Assembly (NCBI RefSeq): GCF_002104455.1
Contig: NZ_NBOC01000026.1
Coordinates: 1-36,363, forward strand
From: Colwellia chukchiensis
GTDB taxonomy: Bacteria > Pseudomonadota > Gammaproteobacteria > Enterobacterales > Alteromonadaceae
Direction of reading: 5' to 3'
Length of the DNA stretch: 36,363 bases
The notes under the pieces are model-generated. The model did not search any database, had not been told where the DNA came from, and saw only the letters and a program-made list of their open reading frames with translations. How positions within the stretch are numbered: position 1 is the first letter of the stretch; each line of letters opens with the position of its first letter. A program made the position numbers and the translations under genes. Shown here piece after piece: positions 7,376 to 16,042 of the stretch.

Positions 7376-7870
7376 TTAATGCACTAAATCTTGCCATTGA
7401 GGGTCGTTAAAGTAGCGTGGATAATCTTGTAATGCTTGAATTACCGCCACCGCGCCTTGTTTCTGGTCTTGATTACTTTTCATGGTAGCACTGGCTCGCA
7501 TCACTTTGGCAAGTAAAATATGCAACTGCGCATCGGCATCGGCTGGCAGCTGACAATGTTCAAACAAATAATGTAATTGTTGATCAAGTTGTTTAGCCAA
7601 AGCTTGGTATTGCAAGGCCGAAAACTTGTCATAATGTATCGCGTCTATATTGGCCACTAGCGCTGACTTTATATTATTCATGCCCAAGTGTAGGCTTTCA
7701 TCTATCGGCCATTTTTTGCCATTATCTAAGGTCAATGCCGCGGTATTATGGTCATGATGATCTTGATGTTGGTGGCTTTTATGTTGCTCGTGATTGTGTG
7801 TTTGTGCAAGCACAGGCACAGTTAACATTAACACTGTGGTTATCAACACGCCTAAATGGTTTGCTTTCAT
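7376..7870 (-). CDS. His-rich periplasmic protein, DnrO-like
   Basis: A 164-aa protein with a clear signal peptide (hydrophobic core about 6-20, cleavage after VLAQ or nearby). A histidine-rich stretch of roughly 20 residues follows (about 25-43, nine or ten His). The helical region contains the phrase LDNGKKWPIDESLHLGMNNIK, typical of small periplasmic proteins I associate with the DnrO-like group. Two helices appear to follow, with a mid-domain HYLFEHC. The His cluster suggests Zn, Cu or Ni binding or buffering in the periplasm (inference). It starts at ATG 7870. No metal transporter or regulator lies next to it, so its partner is unknown. It is followed upstream in the genome by gorA on the same strand, 190 bp away, probably a separate unit. 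Confidence 0.75.
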   Translation of the reverse strand: MKANHLGVLITTVLMLTVPVLAQTHNHEQHKSHQHQDHHDHNTAALTLDNGKKWPIDESLHLGMNNIKSALVANIDAIHYDKFSALQYQALAKQLDQQLHYLFEHCQLPADADAQLHILLAKVMRASATMKSNQDQKQGAVAVIQALQDYPRYFNDPQWQDLVH

Positions 7871-8060
7871 TTCAACTTCTTAATTTTGCCTAACAAATAA
7901 CATTAAGCGCTAAACCAACTAGCAAGGATGATAGATAGCGCTATAACCGTAGGCTAACCCAATAACGTCAGCTTGGCTGACTCATACTGAGTTAGCGCAC
8001 AGTACCCTATTATTATTTTATATTTCAATAGATTAACAGCAGCACCAACCCCCGCCTTGC

Positions 8061-9413
8061 TTACATAGTCACAAACTCTTCTGCAGACGTGGGGTGAATT
8101 GCTACCGTATTGTCAAAGTCAGCTTTAGTGGCGCCCATTTTCATCGCCACGGCAAAGCCTTGTAATAATTCATCACTGCCAAAGCCAATACTATGAATAC
8201 CAACAATCTTTTCTTCTTTACCCACGCATACTAACTTCATGCGCGTTGGGTCGCGATAATCTTGGGTGATCGCTTGATACAAAGCGGTAAACTGTGAATT
8301 GTAAACTTTTACATTCTCTGCGCCATACTCGGCTATCGCTTCTAGCTCAGTCAAACCTACGGTACCTATGACTGGGTGACTAAACACTACGGTGGCAATG
8401 TTAGAATAATCTAAATGCTCATAGGGCTTATTGTTAAACAGTCGCTCACATAAACGCCGACCTGCCGCAACCGCGACTGGCGTAAGTTGTGCTCGGCCGG
8501 TATTGTCGCCAACCGCATAAATACCTGACACCTTAGTATTTTGATATTTATCAGTAGTAATAAAGCCGCGCTCGTCAGTTTCAACGCCTGCTGCCGCTAA
8601 ATTAATATTATCTGTGGCGGGCTCTCGGCCTATGGCCCAAATTAAACAATCTACCGGCCCAACACTATGGCCATTTTCTAAGTGAATAGTCAGCTGTCCA
8701 TCACTGTGTTTTTCAACCCGCGTTGGTACACTCATGGTGTGTAAAGTCGGGCCATGTTTAGCCATTTGCTCCACTAAAGTATCGCTGAGCATATCGTCAA
8801 AACCGCGCAGTGGTTTTTCTTTACGCACCAATAAGTGCGACTCGCTACCTAGAGCATGCAAAACGCCGGCAAGTTCAACGGCAATATAGCCGGCACCTAC
8901 CACAGCCACTTTTTTCGGTTGCTCGGTTAACGCAAAAAAGCCGTCTGAGTCAATGCCGTGCTCGGCCCCTTCAATATCAGGTCGAGTCGGGCGACCACCA
9001 GTGGCAATAGTAATATGATCCGCTGTGTATAAAGTGCCATCTACCTCAAGGGTATTTTCATTCACGAATTTAGCAAAACCATTGATGACGGTAACCTCAT
9101 TACTGGCAAAACCACGCTGGTACGCGGCATGAATCCGCTCAATATAGGCTTCGCGGTTTTTCACTAAAGTAGACCAATCAAAAGCTTGCAATGGCGCTTT
9201 AAAACCGTAGTCGTTGGCATAGTGTAAGGCATCTGCAATTTGTCCGGCATACCACATGGCTTTTTTCGGCACACAACCCACATTCACACAAGTACCACCA
9301 ATATGTTTAGCTTCAATAACGGCCGCTTTTTTACCTAACCGTGCGGCTCTATTGGCTGACGCTATGCCGCCACTGCCAGCACCAATTGCGATATAATCAA
9401 AATGTTGTGTCAT
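8061..9413 (-). CDS. gorA: Glutathione-disulfide reductase
   Basis: A 450-aa class I pyridine nucleotide-disulfide oxidoreductase that reduces GSSG with NADPH in the cytoplasm. The FAD-binding GAGSGGIAS is at about 11-19. The redox-active pair C42/C47 lies in [16 protein letters not shown], the signature of glutathione reductase. The NADPH-binding fold contains [13 protein letters not shown], with [10 protein letters not shown] supplying basic residues for the NADPH phosphate. The C-terminal [11 protein letters not shown] holds the catalytic His/Glu of the dimer interface. The length matches the E. coli protein (450 aa). Start ATG 9413 has AGGAA upstream. It is divergent from prlC across 169 bp. 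Confidence 0.96.
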   Translation of the reverse strand: MTQHFDYIAIGAGSGGIASANRAARLGKKAAVIEAKHIGGTCVNVGCVPKKAMWYAGQIADALHYANDYGFKAPLQAFDWSTLVKNREAYIERIHAAYQRGFASNEVTVINGFAKFVNENTLEVDGTLYTADHITIATGGRPTRPDIEGAEHGIDSDGFFALTEQPKKVAVVGAGYIAVELAGVLHALGSESHLLVRKEKPLRGFDDMLSDTLVEQMAKHGPTLHTMSVPTRVEKHSDGQLTIHLENGHSVGPVDCLIWAIGREPATDNINLAAAGVETDERGFITTDKYQNTKVSGIYAVGDNTGRAQLTPVAVAAGRRLCERLFNNKPYEHLDYSNIATVVFSHPVIGTVGLTELEAIAEYGAENVKVYNSQFTALYQAITQDYRDPTRMKLVCVGKEEKIVGIHSIGFGSDELLQGFAVAMKMGATKADFDNTVAIHPTSAEEFVTM

Positions 9414-9582
9414 ATTTAAATTCCTGTGTGATTGTCTTCAACTATATTGGACTTAACACGCGAAAATTCAAGCACTGAGATCAAGTTCGCGCTTTGCCAT
9501 CGACAAATATTCTTCTATACCTTGATTATCGAGGCATTTGCCATTACATCTAAAGCATCATTTAGCAACACACGCGACATTT

Positions 9583-11625
9583 ATGAGCAATCCTTTATTA
9601 CAAACTACGCCGTTACCACAATTTTCCAAAATTAAGCCAGAGCATATTAAGCCAGCCGTTGAACACGCGATCAGCAATTGTAAAAACACTATTGCCGAGG
9701 TTCTAGCTAACAACACTGAATTTAGTTGGGCTAATTTAGTGGCACCAATTGATGAGGCAGATGACGTATTAAGTAAATTGTGGTCGCCAGTTTCACACAT
9801 GAACTCTGTGGTTAACAGCGATGAACTGCGCGAGGCGTATGAATCATGCTTACCGTTATTGTCGGAATACGGCACTTTTGTCGGTCAGCACGCTGGCTTA
9901 TTCGCGGCGTACCAACAGTTACATGACAGTGCTGAATTTAACCGATTAAGCACAGCGCAACAAAAAGTGATCACCAACGCGCTGCGCGACTTTAAGCTTT
10001 CGGGTATCGCCCTCAATGCACAAGACCAAAAGCGTTACGGCGAAATTGCCACCCGACTCTCTGAGCTTAGCTCTAGTTTTGGTAATAATGTGCTCGACGC
10101 CACGCATGCCTTTAGCGTAAATATTACCGACGAAGCCGAGCTTACCGGCTTGCCAGACAGTGCAAAAGAGGCAGCTAAAGCCTTGGCGCAATCACAAGAT
10201 AAGCCGGGCTGGGTATTTACCTTAGATATTCCAAGCTATTTACCGGTAATGACCTATTGCGATAATCAAGCACTACGGGAAAAAATGTACCGTGCTTATG
10301 TGACCCGTGCTTCTGAAATTGGCCCTAATGGCGGTGAATTTGATAACAGCCCGATCATGACTGAAATTTTGGCCTTACGTCACGAGCTCGCTAATTTACT
10401 GGGTTTTAGCAACTATGCCGAAATGTCGCTAGCCACTAAAATGGCTAAAAATACCACTGAAGTATTAAGCTTTCTTGAAAACCTAGCGCAAAAGTCAAAA
10501 GCCCAAGGCCAGCAAGACTTAGCAGAAGTCAGCGATTTTGCCCGCGAACAATATCAACAAACCCAATTACAGGCGTGGGACTTACCTTATTACAGTGAAA
10601 AACTTAAACAAGCACGATATGCCATTTCAGATGAAGAGCTACGCCCTTATTTTCCTGAAAACAAAGTCGTTGCCGGTTTATTTGAGGTAGTGCAACGCTT
10701 GTTTGGCTTAACCATCAGCGAATGTCACGATATAGATACTTGGCATAAAGACGTTAAGTTTTATCAAGTATTTGACAGCAATAAAAACTTGCGCGGTAGC
10801 TTTTATTTTGATCTCTACGCCCGAGCACAAAAACGCGGCGGCGCTTGGATGGATGACTGTGTTGGTCGTCGTGAGTTAGCCAATGGCGAGATTCAATACC
10901 CAGTTGCCTATCTAACCTGTAACTTTAATGGCCCTGTTGGCGACAAACCGGCATTATTTACCCATGACGAAGTAGTGACCTTATTCCACGAATTTGGCCA
11001 CGGTATTCACCACATGCTGACACAAATAAATGCCGCCGGTGTTGCCGGTATTAACGGCGTGCCATGGGATGCCGTGGAATTACCCAGCCAATTTTTAGAA
11101 AATTGGTGTTGGCAGCCAGAAGCACTGGCTTTTATTTCGGGACACTATCAAACCGGCGCACCGCTCCCACAAGATATGCTCGAAAAAATGCTAGCGGCGA
11201 AAAATTTTCAATCGGCGATGCAAATGATCCGTCAATTAGAGTTCAGCCTCTTTGACTTTAAAATGCACGCCCAGTATTCACCTGAAAAAGGTGATGAAAT
11301 TCAGCAAGTGCTCAACCAAGTTCGTGATGACTACGCGGTGATTAAAGCACCTGAGTTTAATCGTTTTCAACACAGTTTTGGTCATATTTTTGCTGGCGGT
11401 TACGCCGCAGGCTATTACAGCTATAAATGGGCAGAAGTGCTTTCGGCCGATGCCTTTTCGCGCTTTGAAGAAGAAGGCATTTTCAACTCAGCTGTTGGTC
11501 ATGACTTTTTAACCAATATTCTAGAAATGGGCGGTTCTAAAGAGCCGAGTGAATTATTTAAAGCCTTCCGTGGTCGCGAGCCAGCAATAGAAGCGTTATT
11601 ACGCCACAGCGGCATCACGGGTTAA
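9583..11625 (+). CDS. prlC: Oligopeptidase A (M3 family)
   Basis: A 680-aa M3 zinc oligopeptidase that degrades cytoplasmic peptides, including cleaved signal peptides. The zinc motif HEFGH is at residues 469-473, with the downstream Glu in ELPSQFLENW. I chose ATG 9583 (MSNPLLQTTPLPQFSKI) rather than the upstream in-frame TTG at 9538: it gives exactly the E. coli PrlC length and aligns with its N-terminus as I remember it (MTNPLL). No strong Shine-Dalgarno precedes 9583, whereas GAGG lies just before the TTG, so a minor longer form is not excluded. The next gene begins four bases after the stop, and rsmJ follows; prlC-rsmJ linkage is also seen in E. coli. Confidence 0.96.
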   Translation: MSNPLLQTTPLPQFSKIKPEHIKPAVEHAISNCKNTIAEVLANNTEFSWANLVAPIDEADDVLSKLWSPVSHMNSVVNSDELREAYESCLPLLSEYGTFVGQHAGLFAAYQQLHDSAEFNRLSTAQQKVITNALRDFKLSGIALNAQDQKRYGEIATRLSELSSSFGNNVLDATHAFSVNITDEAELTGLPDSAKEAAKALAQSQDKPGWVFTLDIPSYLPVMTYCDNQALREKMYRAYVTRASEIGPNGGEFDNSPIMTEILALRHELANLLGFSNYAEMSLATKMAKNTTEVLSFLENLAQKSKAQGQQDLAEVSDFAREQYQQTQLQAWDLPYYSEKLKQARYAISDEELRPYFPENKVVAGLFEVVQRLFGLTISECHDIDTWHKDVKFYQVFDSNKNLRGSFYFDLYARAQKRGGAWMDDCVGRRELANGEIQYPVAYLTCNFNGPVGDKPALFTHDEVVTLFHEFGHGIHHMLTQINAAGVAGINGVPWDAVELPSQFLENWCWQPEALAFISGHYQTGAPLPQDMLEKMLAAKNFQSAMQMIRQLEFSLFDFKMHAQYSPEKGDEIQQVLNQVRDDYAVIKAPEFNRFQHSFGHIFAGGYAAGYYSYKWAEVLSADAFSRFEEEGIFNSAVGHDFLTNILEMGGSKEPSELFKAFRGREPAIEALLRHSGITG

Positions 11626-11629
11626 CGTT

Positions 11630-12328
11630 ATGGCATTAGAGTCGCTAGAGGATATTTATTTACGCGCCGCCGCCCGCAAAGGCGGCGTCAGTAAACTTAA
11701 CCTTTTACTGGGTCCAAGCCAGCAAGACAGTCATTTAACCAAGCTAACTGACGATCGCTTTTTAGCCGAATTCAGCAAAAAGATTTTTCAATCTGGCTTT
11801 GTCTGGCGGGTAGTGGAAAATAAATGGCCAAACTTTGAAGAAAGTTTTTTCCACTTTAATATCGAAAAAATTTTGATGATGCCAGAGGAAATGCTGGAGC
11901 GAAAAGCCAGTGATCCAAAAATTATTCGCAATTTTAACAAGGTAAAAACCATTAAAGCCAACGCGCAAATGATATTTGAGCAACAGCAACAAGGGCACAG
12001 CTTTGCTGAGTTTATTGCGCAATGGCCTAGCGACAACATTATTGGTTTATGGGCGTATTTGAAAAAACATGGCCAACGCCTTGGCGGCAATACCGGCCCT
12101 TACGCACTGCGCGCCTTAGGTAAAGACACCTTTATTTTGAGTCGCGATGTAGAAGCCTATTTTCGCGCCCATGATATTATCACTGGCGGTATTCAAACAA
12201 AATCAAGCTTAAATGCCATTCAAGCCAGTTTTAATCACTGGCAACAACAAGGTGACTTATCATTAAGTCAATTAAGCCGTTTACTTGCTTATGCAACGGG
12301 CGACAATCATATTCAAATTGAAGATTAA
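11630..12328 (+). CDS. DNA-3-methyladenine glycosylase I (Tag)-like protein, divergent
   Basis: A 232-aa protein related to the Tag family of alkylation-repair glycosylases (HhH-GPD-like fold). Recognisable parts are the segment SGFVWRVVENKWPNFEESFFHF at about 55-76 (matching the Tag region AGLSW...F..F), the K/R-rich helix after IIRNFNKVKTI, and a later GGNTGPYALRALGKDTFILSRDV segment. It departs from classical Tag in two visible ways. There is no cysteine anywhere, so the Cys-His zinc snap is absent. The position of the base-contacting Glu38 appears to be Lys by my hand alignment. It may act on another lesion or be a non-catalytic binder. It sits between prlC and rsmJ with a 4-bp gap, clearly cotranscribed. 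Confidence 0.75.
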   Translation: MALESLEDIYLRAAARKGGVSKLNLLLGPSQQDSHLTKLTDDRFLAEFSKKIFQSGFVWRVVENKWPNFEESFFHFNIEKILMMPEEMLERKASDPKIIRNFNKVKTIKANAQMIFEQQQQGHSFAEFIAQWPSDNIIGLWAYLKKHGQRLGGNTGPYALRALGKDTFILSRDVEAYFRAHDIITGGIQTKSSLNAIQASFNHWQQQGDLSLSQLSRLLAYATGDNHIQIED

Positions 12329-12346
12329 CAATGATAGTGAGTAACA

Positions 12347-13138
12347 ATGGCCAATAATATTGCCATCGCTTATGTCGACAGTATCGACGTAGCAAAAGCA
12401 AAGCGCATTGCCCAACAATGGCAACTCGATTATATCGGCGATATTGCCGCGGCAAAAAATCACCCGCATTTACAGTTTGTATTACAAGTGAACTTACAGC
12501 GCTTAGAGTTGAAAAAACTTGATGAGCCTAAACTTGGCGCTATTTGCGTTGATTTTGTTGACGGCGCCACCGCACATAGGCGCAAATTTGGCGGCGGACG
12601 TGGCCAAGACATTGCAAAAGCGGTGGGTTTAAAGCATGGCTTTACCCCGCATGTGCTCGATGCCACCGCCGGCTTAGGACGTGATGCCTTTGTGTTAGCC
12701 ACCTTAGGGTGTCATGTTACCATGATGGAGCGTATGCCCATTGTAGCTACGTTACTTGAAGATGGCTTGGCACGCGCCCAACTTAGCACCGACGTGAACG
12801 ATATTACTGAGCGCATGCAGTTAATACATGCCTCATCCATTGCCGACATGAACTTAGCACAGCAACCGGATGTAATTTATCTTGACCCTATGTACCCACA
12901 TCGCGAAAAATCTGCCGCGGTGAAAAAAGAAATGCGCGTGTTTCAATCCTTAGTGGGTGAAGATCTCGATGCTGACCATTTATTAGCGCCAGCCTTAGCG
13001 CTAGCAAAATACCGTGTGGTGGTAAAACGCCCCAGTTATGCACCGCCACTGGCCGGTAAAGCCCCTTCAACCAGTATCAATATGAAAAAAAATCGCTTCG
13101 ATGTTTATGTTAATCAAGCTATTCCGAAAAATAACTAG
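12347..13138 (+). CDS. rsmJ: 16S rRNA (guanine1516-N2)-methyltransferase
   Basis: A 263-aa SAM-dependent methyltransferase of the RsmJ (YhiQ) family, which makes m2G1516 in helix 45 of 16S rRNA. The family hallmarks are visible: [14 protein letters not shown] before the SAM motif, SAM motif [12 protein letters not shown] starting at about 105, the acidic [16 protein letters not shown], and the catalytic [12 protein letters not shown]. The length agrees with E. coli RsmJ (250 aa). It starts at ATG 12347, 18 bp after the Tag-like gene, completing a three-gene unit. Confidence 0.95.
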   Translation: MANNIAIAYVDSIDVAKAKRIAQQWQLDYIGDIAAAKNHPHLQFVLQVNLQRLELKKLDEPKLGAICVDFVDGATAHRRKFGGGRGQDIAKAVGLKHGFTPHVLDATAGLGRDAFVLATLGCHVTMMERMPIVATLLEDGLARAQLSTDVNDITERMQLIHASSIADMNLAQQPDVIYLDPMYPHREKSAAVKKEMRVFQSLVGEDLDADHLLAPALALAKYRVVVKRPSYAPPLAGKAPSTSINMKKNRFDVYVNQAIPKNN

Positions 13139-13191
13139 GGCTATCGAAGAACGCTTCTCGCCAGCCCCTTAACCATTGCTTCACCCTGCAC

Positions 13192-13246
13192 CAGTCATAA
13201 AGTTGTCATATGAGTGTCACCTAACGGTAACCGCACTGTCATACAA
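13192..13246 (+). promoter_or_regulatory. Pho box array (PhoB binding) upstream of the chemoreceptor
   Basis: Five consecutive 11-bp units in perfect phase: CAGTCATAAAG, TTGTCATATGA, GTGTCACCTAA, CGGTAACCGCA (degenerate) and CTGTCATACAA. GTCAT/GTCAC cores start at 13194, 13205, 13216 and 13238. This is the classic architecture of PhoB sites (7-bp CTGTCAT repeats with 4-bp AT-rich spacers). The array ends 47 bp before the chemoreceptor ATG, in its orientation. The -10 element is not obvious. Confidence 0.75.
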
Positions 13247-13293
13247 AAACGTGAAAATTCGCCATCGTTTAGAAACATTAATAACAGGGTAGG

Positions 13294-15234
13294 ATGCCAG
13301 TGCGAGTTTCAAGTTTTTCAAAAATTTCCGTGATCGCCGTGAGCTTATTTGTCACGGTTTTTTTAACCACTATGTACCACGTTGGTACCTCACTCACCGC
13401 AAGTCGTGTACAACTCGCCGATTACCAAGCACTTAAATCAGCCACCACAGTGACATTTTATCGCACCATTGCCCAATACCTGCAATCGGGCGATGCCACT
13501 TTACTCACCCAAGCACAACAGCAATTGCTGCAGATCAAGGCGCAGAGCAAACAACTTAATCTCGCCAAATTAACGGCTAATATTGCACAGCATATTGCTA
13601 AACTCGACCATAACATCAGCACGAAATATCGTGCCATAGGCAAGCTAAGTGGCGACCCATTAGCGCTGCTGCGCAACGCCGAACAAAGCATGTTGTCACT
13701 CAGCTTTATGCTAACCCAGTATGCCCAGCAAAGTGCCGTATTAAACCAACAGCAGCAGCTTGACTATTTAAGCCAACTACACCTTATTACAAACGTCATA
13801 AATGAGCTGATCCATAGCCGAGAAAAATACTTTGTCACCGATACGGCAAATCACGACCATATCAAGGCTATCAGCGATGAATTAAACGCCGCAGTCAGTA
13901 AACTAAAAGCATTACCTGCTTTAGCGATTAATGCCGAGTTTGACTCCGATGATTTTTTTGCCGATGTTGAAGACAATGAAGACTTAGCAGATGAGGCAAT
14001 AAATGAGCTAAGTTCCTTAGCAAACAGGTACCTAACAGAATTTAACAACACCACGTCCTTTAAACACAATAGCCAACAAGGCATGCAACAATTAGTGGCG
14101 GATGTTGAAGCTTTAGAGCAACTTATACTAACCGGCGAAAACACAATTCTAACTGAGCAAAAACAATTAAATCGGCAATTAATGTTCATTGTTATCGGCT
14201 TAACGACATTTTTAATGCTGTTTTTAATCACCAATTATGCCTTGCAGCACAGGGTGATTTTAAAACCATTGCGTAAATTACGCGATAGCTTTGTCGCTTT
14301 AGTCGAGCAAGGTAAAGTTGATAATATTCAAGGCGTTTCCGCCAAAACAGAGCTAGGTGAAATATCAACAAGCTTTAATCAACTGGTCAATAAGCTCGCG
14401 CATGATGACCGAGAAAAAGCCCATCAACTGGATCTGGTCGCTAAGGCACTCACTGCAATGGAGTGCCAGGTTCAAAATATCTATCAATCGTCCGCCAGCA
14501 CCAGTGAACATGTGCAAGGTGCGCGCCAGATTATGGCCGCACTCGGACAAGCCACGGAAACTGTTAACGACTTGTCAGGGCAAGTGGTTGACAATGCCCA
14601 AACCACGCAACAAGCCATGGAAGTCAGTCAAGCCCATGTTGGTCAAGTATTAAAAGCCAGTGCCTCGACCAATATTGCCGCACAACAAAGTAAAAACGCC
14701 ATCAGCTCGCTGTCACAATCAGTGCACAGCGTCACCTCAATTGTAGATGTGATTGCCGCGATTGCTGATCAAACTAACTTACTGGCATTAAATGCCGCAA
14801 TTGAAGCGGCACGCGCAGGTGAACACGGGCGAGGATTTTCTGTGGTGGCTGACGAAGTTAGGCAGTTAGCAGGCAAAACCCAAAGCTCGTTACAGCAAAT
14901 TTCCGCTAAACTCGAACAATTGCAAAGTGCGACCACGTCAATTCAGTCGACTATTATCGATATTGAAACCGCCTCAGCAAATCAACAAAGTATTGCCGAT
15001 CAACTACAGCAAACAGCCATTGAAGTCACCGAACAAGCAAAAGTTTCCGCCGAAGTGGCCTTAGATACCTTAGCGCAAATTACTCGACAACGAGAGCACT
15101 TCATCAGCTTTGAAACGGCCATGAGCCATGTCGACCATGAGGTTAGCCAATCACAACAATTAGCCGAAAATATTGCCCACGATGTCAGTAGTCATGTTGC
15201 AGGTATTAGTGAAACCTTGCAACAAGCGAGCTAG
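13294..15234 (+). CDS. Methyl-accepting chemotaxis protein with long helical sensor domain
   Basis: A 646-aa transmembrane chemoreceptor. TM1 is about 11-31, the periplasmic domain about 32-294, TM2 about 295-316, HAMP about 317-372, and the cytoplasmic signalling coiled coil 373-646. The conserved hairpin tip lies around 484-530 ([19 protein letters not shown] and the following [17 protein letters not shown] region). The 260-residue periplasmic part is all-helical in appearance (Gln/Leu heptads), the size of a helical bimodular (HBM) domain, and holds an acidic patch at 216-234. No C-terminal CheR-binding pentapeptide is present. The start is ATG 13294, although GTG 13300, better spaced from AGGA, is a fair alternative. 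The preceding Pho-box array suggests phosphate-starvation control. The ligand is unknown; phosphate taxis is an inference. Confidence 0.9.
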   Translation: MPVRVSSFSKISVIAVSLFVTVFLTTMYHVGTSLTASRVQLADYQALKSATTVTFYRTIAQYLQSGDATLLTQAQQQLLQIKAQSKQLNLAKLTANIAQHIAKLDHNISTKYRAIGKLSGDPLALLRNAEQSMLSLSFMLTQYAQQSAVLNQQQQLDYLSQLHLITNVINELIHSREKYFVTDTANHDHIKAISDELNAAVSKLKALPALAINAEFDSDDFFADVEDNEDLADEAINELSSLANRYLTEFNNTTSFKHNSQQGMQQLVADVEALEQLILTGENTILTEQKQLNRQLMFIVIGLTTFLMLFLITNYALQHRVILKPLRKLRDSFVALVEQGKVDNIQGVSAKTELGEISTSFNQLVNKLAHDDREKAHQLDLVAKALTAMECQVQNIYQSSASTSEHVQGARQIMAALGQATETVNDLSGQVVDNAQTTQQAMEVSQAHVGQVLKASASTNIAAQQSKNAISSLSQSVHSVTSIVDVIAAIADQTNLLALNAAIEAARAGEHGRGFSVVADEVRQLAGKTQSSLQQISAKLEQLQSATTSIQSTIIDIETASANQQSIADQLQQTAIEVTEQAKVSAEVALDTLAQITRQREHFISFETAMSHVDHEVSQSQQLAENIAHDVSSHVAGISETLQQAS

Positions 15235-15263
15235 AGAGCTAATTTTAATGGCTATCACGGTGT

Positions 15264-15298
15264 TTTTATGAAGTAATAGTCAGCATTACTTCATAAAA
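15264..15298. repeat. 14-bp perfect inverted repeat between the chemoreceptor and peroxiredoxin genes
   Basis: TTTTATGAAGTAAT (15264-15277) and ATTACTTCATAAAA (15285-15298) with loop AGTCAGC. It may be an AT-rich terminator for the chemoreceptor transcript or an operator for the peroxiredoxin gene 78 bp downstream. Two overlapping smaller hairpins follow (GCTATTT/AAATAGC at 15304-15324 and AACGCT/AGCGTT at 15311-15327), which are mutually exclusive. Confidence 0.55.
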
Positions 15299-15375
15299 TA
15301 AATGCTATTTAACGCTGAAATAGCGTTATGATGAATACTCACTTATCCATAGCGCTCACGACATAAGGAAAAATT

Positions 15376-15849
15376 ATGATCACCATTAATGCAACTATGC
15401 CAGCGGGACAATTACAAGAGCTCAAAGACGGCGAAGTCGTCAATCACGATACCACCAAGCTGTTTGCCAACAAAAAAGTGGTGATGTTTGCCGTACCAGG
15501 CGCATTTACCCCAACCTGCTCTGTGGCACATTTACCTGGCTATGTGGTTTCAGCTGATGAACTCAAAGCTAAGGGTGTCGACGCTATTATTTGTGTCTCA
15601 GTTAATGACGCTTTTGTAATGGCCGCTTGGGGTAAAGCACAAAATGCCGAAAATTTAATGATGTTAGCGGATGGCGATGGCAGCTACACCAAAGCCTTAG
15701 GTTTAACAATGGACACTGCTGCGTTTGGTGGCGTTCGTTCACAGCGTTACTCTATGATCATCGACAATGGCGTGGTGACTAACTTAAACATTGAAAAACC
15801 AAAAGAGTTTGAAGTCAGTAACGCTGAAACCATTATTAACCAGTTATAA
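15376..15849 (+). CDS. Peroxiredoxin, Prx5 type
   Basis: A 157-aa thioredoxin-fold peroxidase that reduces hydrogen peroxide and organic hydroperoxides. The active-site motif PGAFTPTCS places the peroxidatic Cys at 48. A second Cys at 73 (IICVSV) could be a resolving residue, and the conserved Arg is in RSQRYSM (about 124). There is no fused glutaredoxin domain, unlike the Prx5-Grx hybrids of Haemophilus and Vibrio. It is a cytoplasmic protein without a signal sequence. Start ATG 15376 has AAGGA eight bases upstream. It appears to be a single-gene unit bounded by inverted repeats on both sides. Confidence 0.93.
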   Translation: MITINATMPAGQLQELKDGEVVNHDTTKLFANKKVVMFAVPGAFTPTCSVAHLPGYVVSADELKAKGVDAIICVSVNDAFVMAAWGKAQNAENLMMLADGDGSYTKALGLTMDTAAFGGVRSQRYSMIIDNGVVTNLNIEKPKEFEVSNAETIINQL

Positions 15850-15861
15850 GCACCAGATATA

Positions 15862-15907
15862 ACAGCAAATAACACCAAGTGCCGCTAAGCCGAGTGTTAT
15901 TTGCTGT
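15862..15907. terminator. Long hairpin after the peroxiredoxin gene
   Basis: A 14-bp perfect stem, ACAGCAAATAACAC (15862-15875) with GTGTTATTTGCTGT (15894-15907), around an 18-nt loop, 12 bp past the stop. No clean T-run follows on either strand, so it may work as an mRNA-stabilising or weak terminator hairpin rather than a canonical terminator. Confidence 0.5.
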
Positions 15908-16003
15908 ATTAGGGCTTTTCGTTACTTGCAAAGCCGCTAAGCCCCTGAATAGCCCCACCGCAAAACTTACCGTTAGCTTATCGCCCTACTGCGCTATCTA
16001 ACG

Positions 16004-16009
16004 TATAAT
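16004..16009 (+). promoter_or_regulatory. Candidate -10 element of the HI0933-family gene
   Basis: A perfect TATAAT 33 bp upstream of the TTG start. A recognisable -35 is not present at 16-18 bp spacing, so this is only a partial promoter match. Confidence 0.35.
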
Positions 16010-16042
16010 GCCGACACATTAAGCATAAGTTAGGTTATTTCG

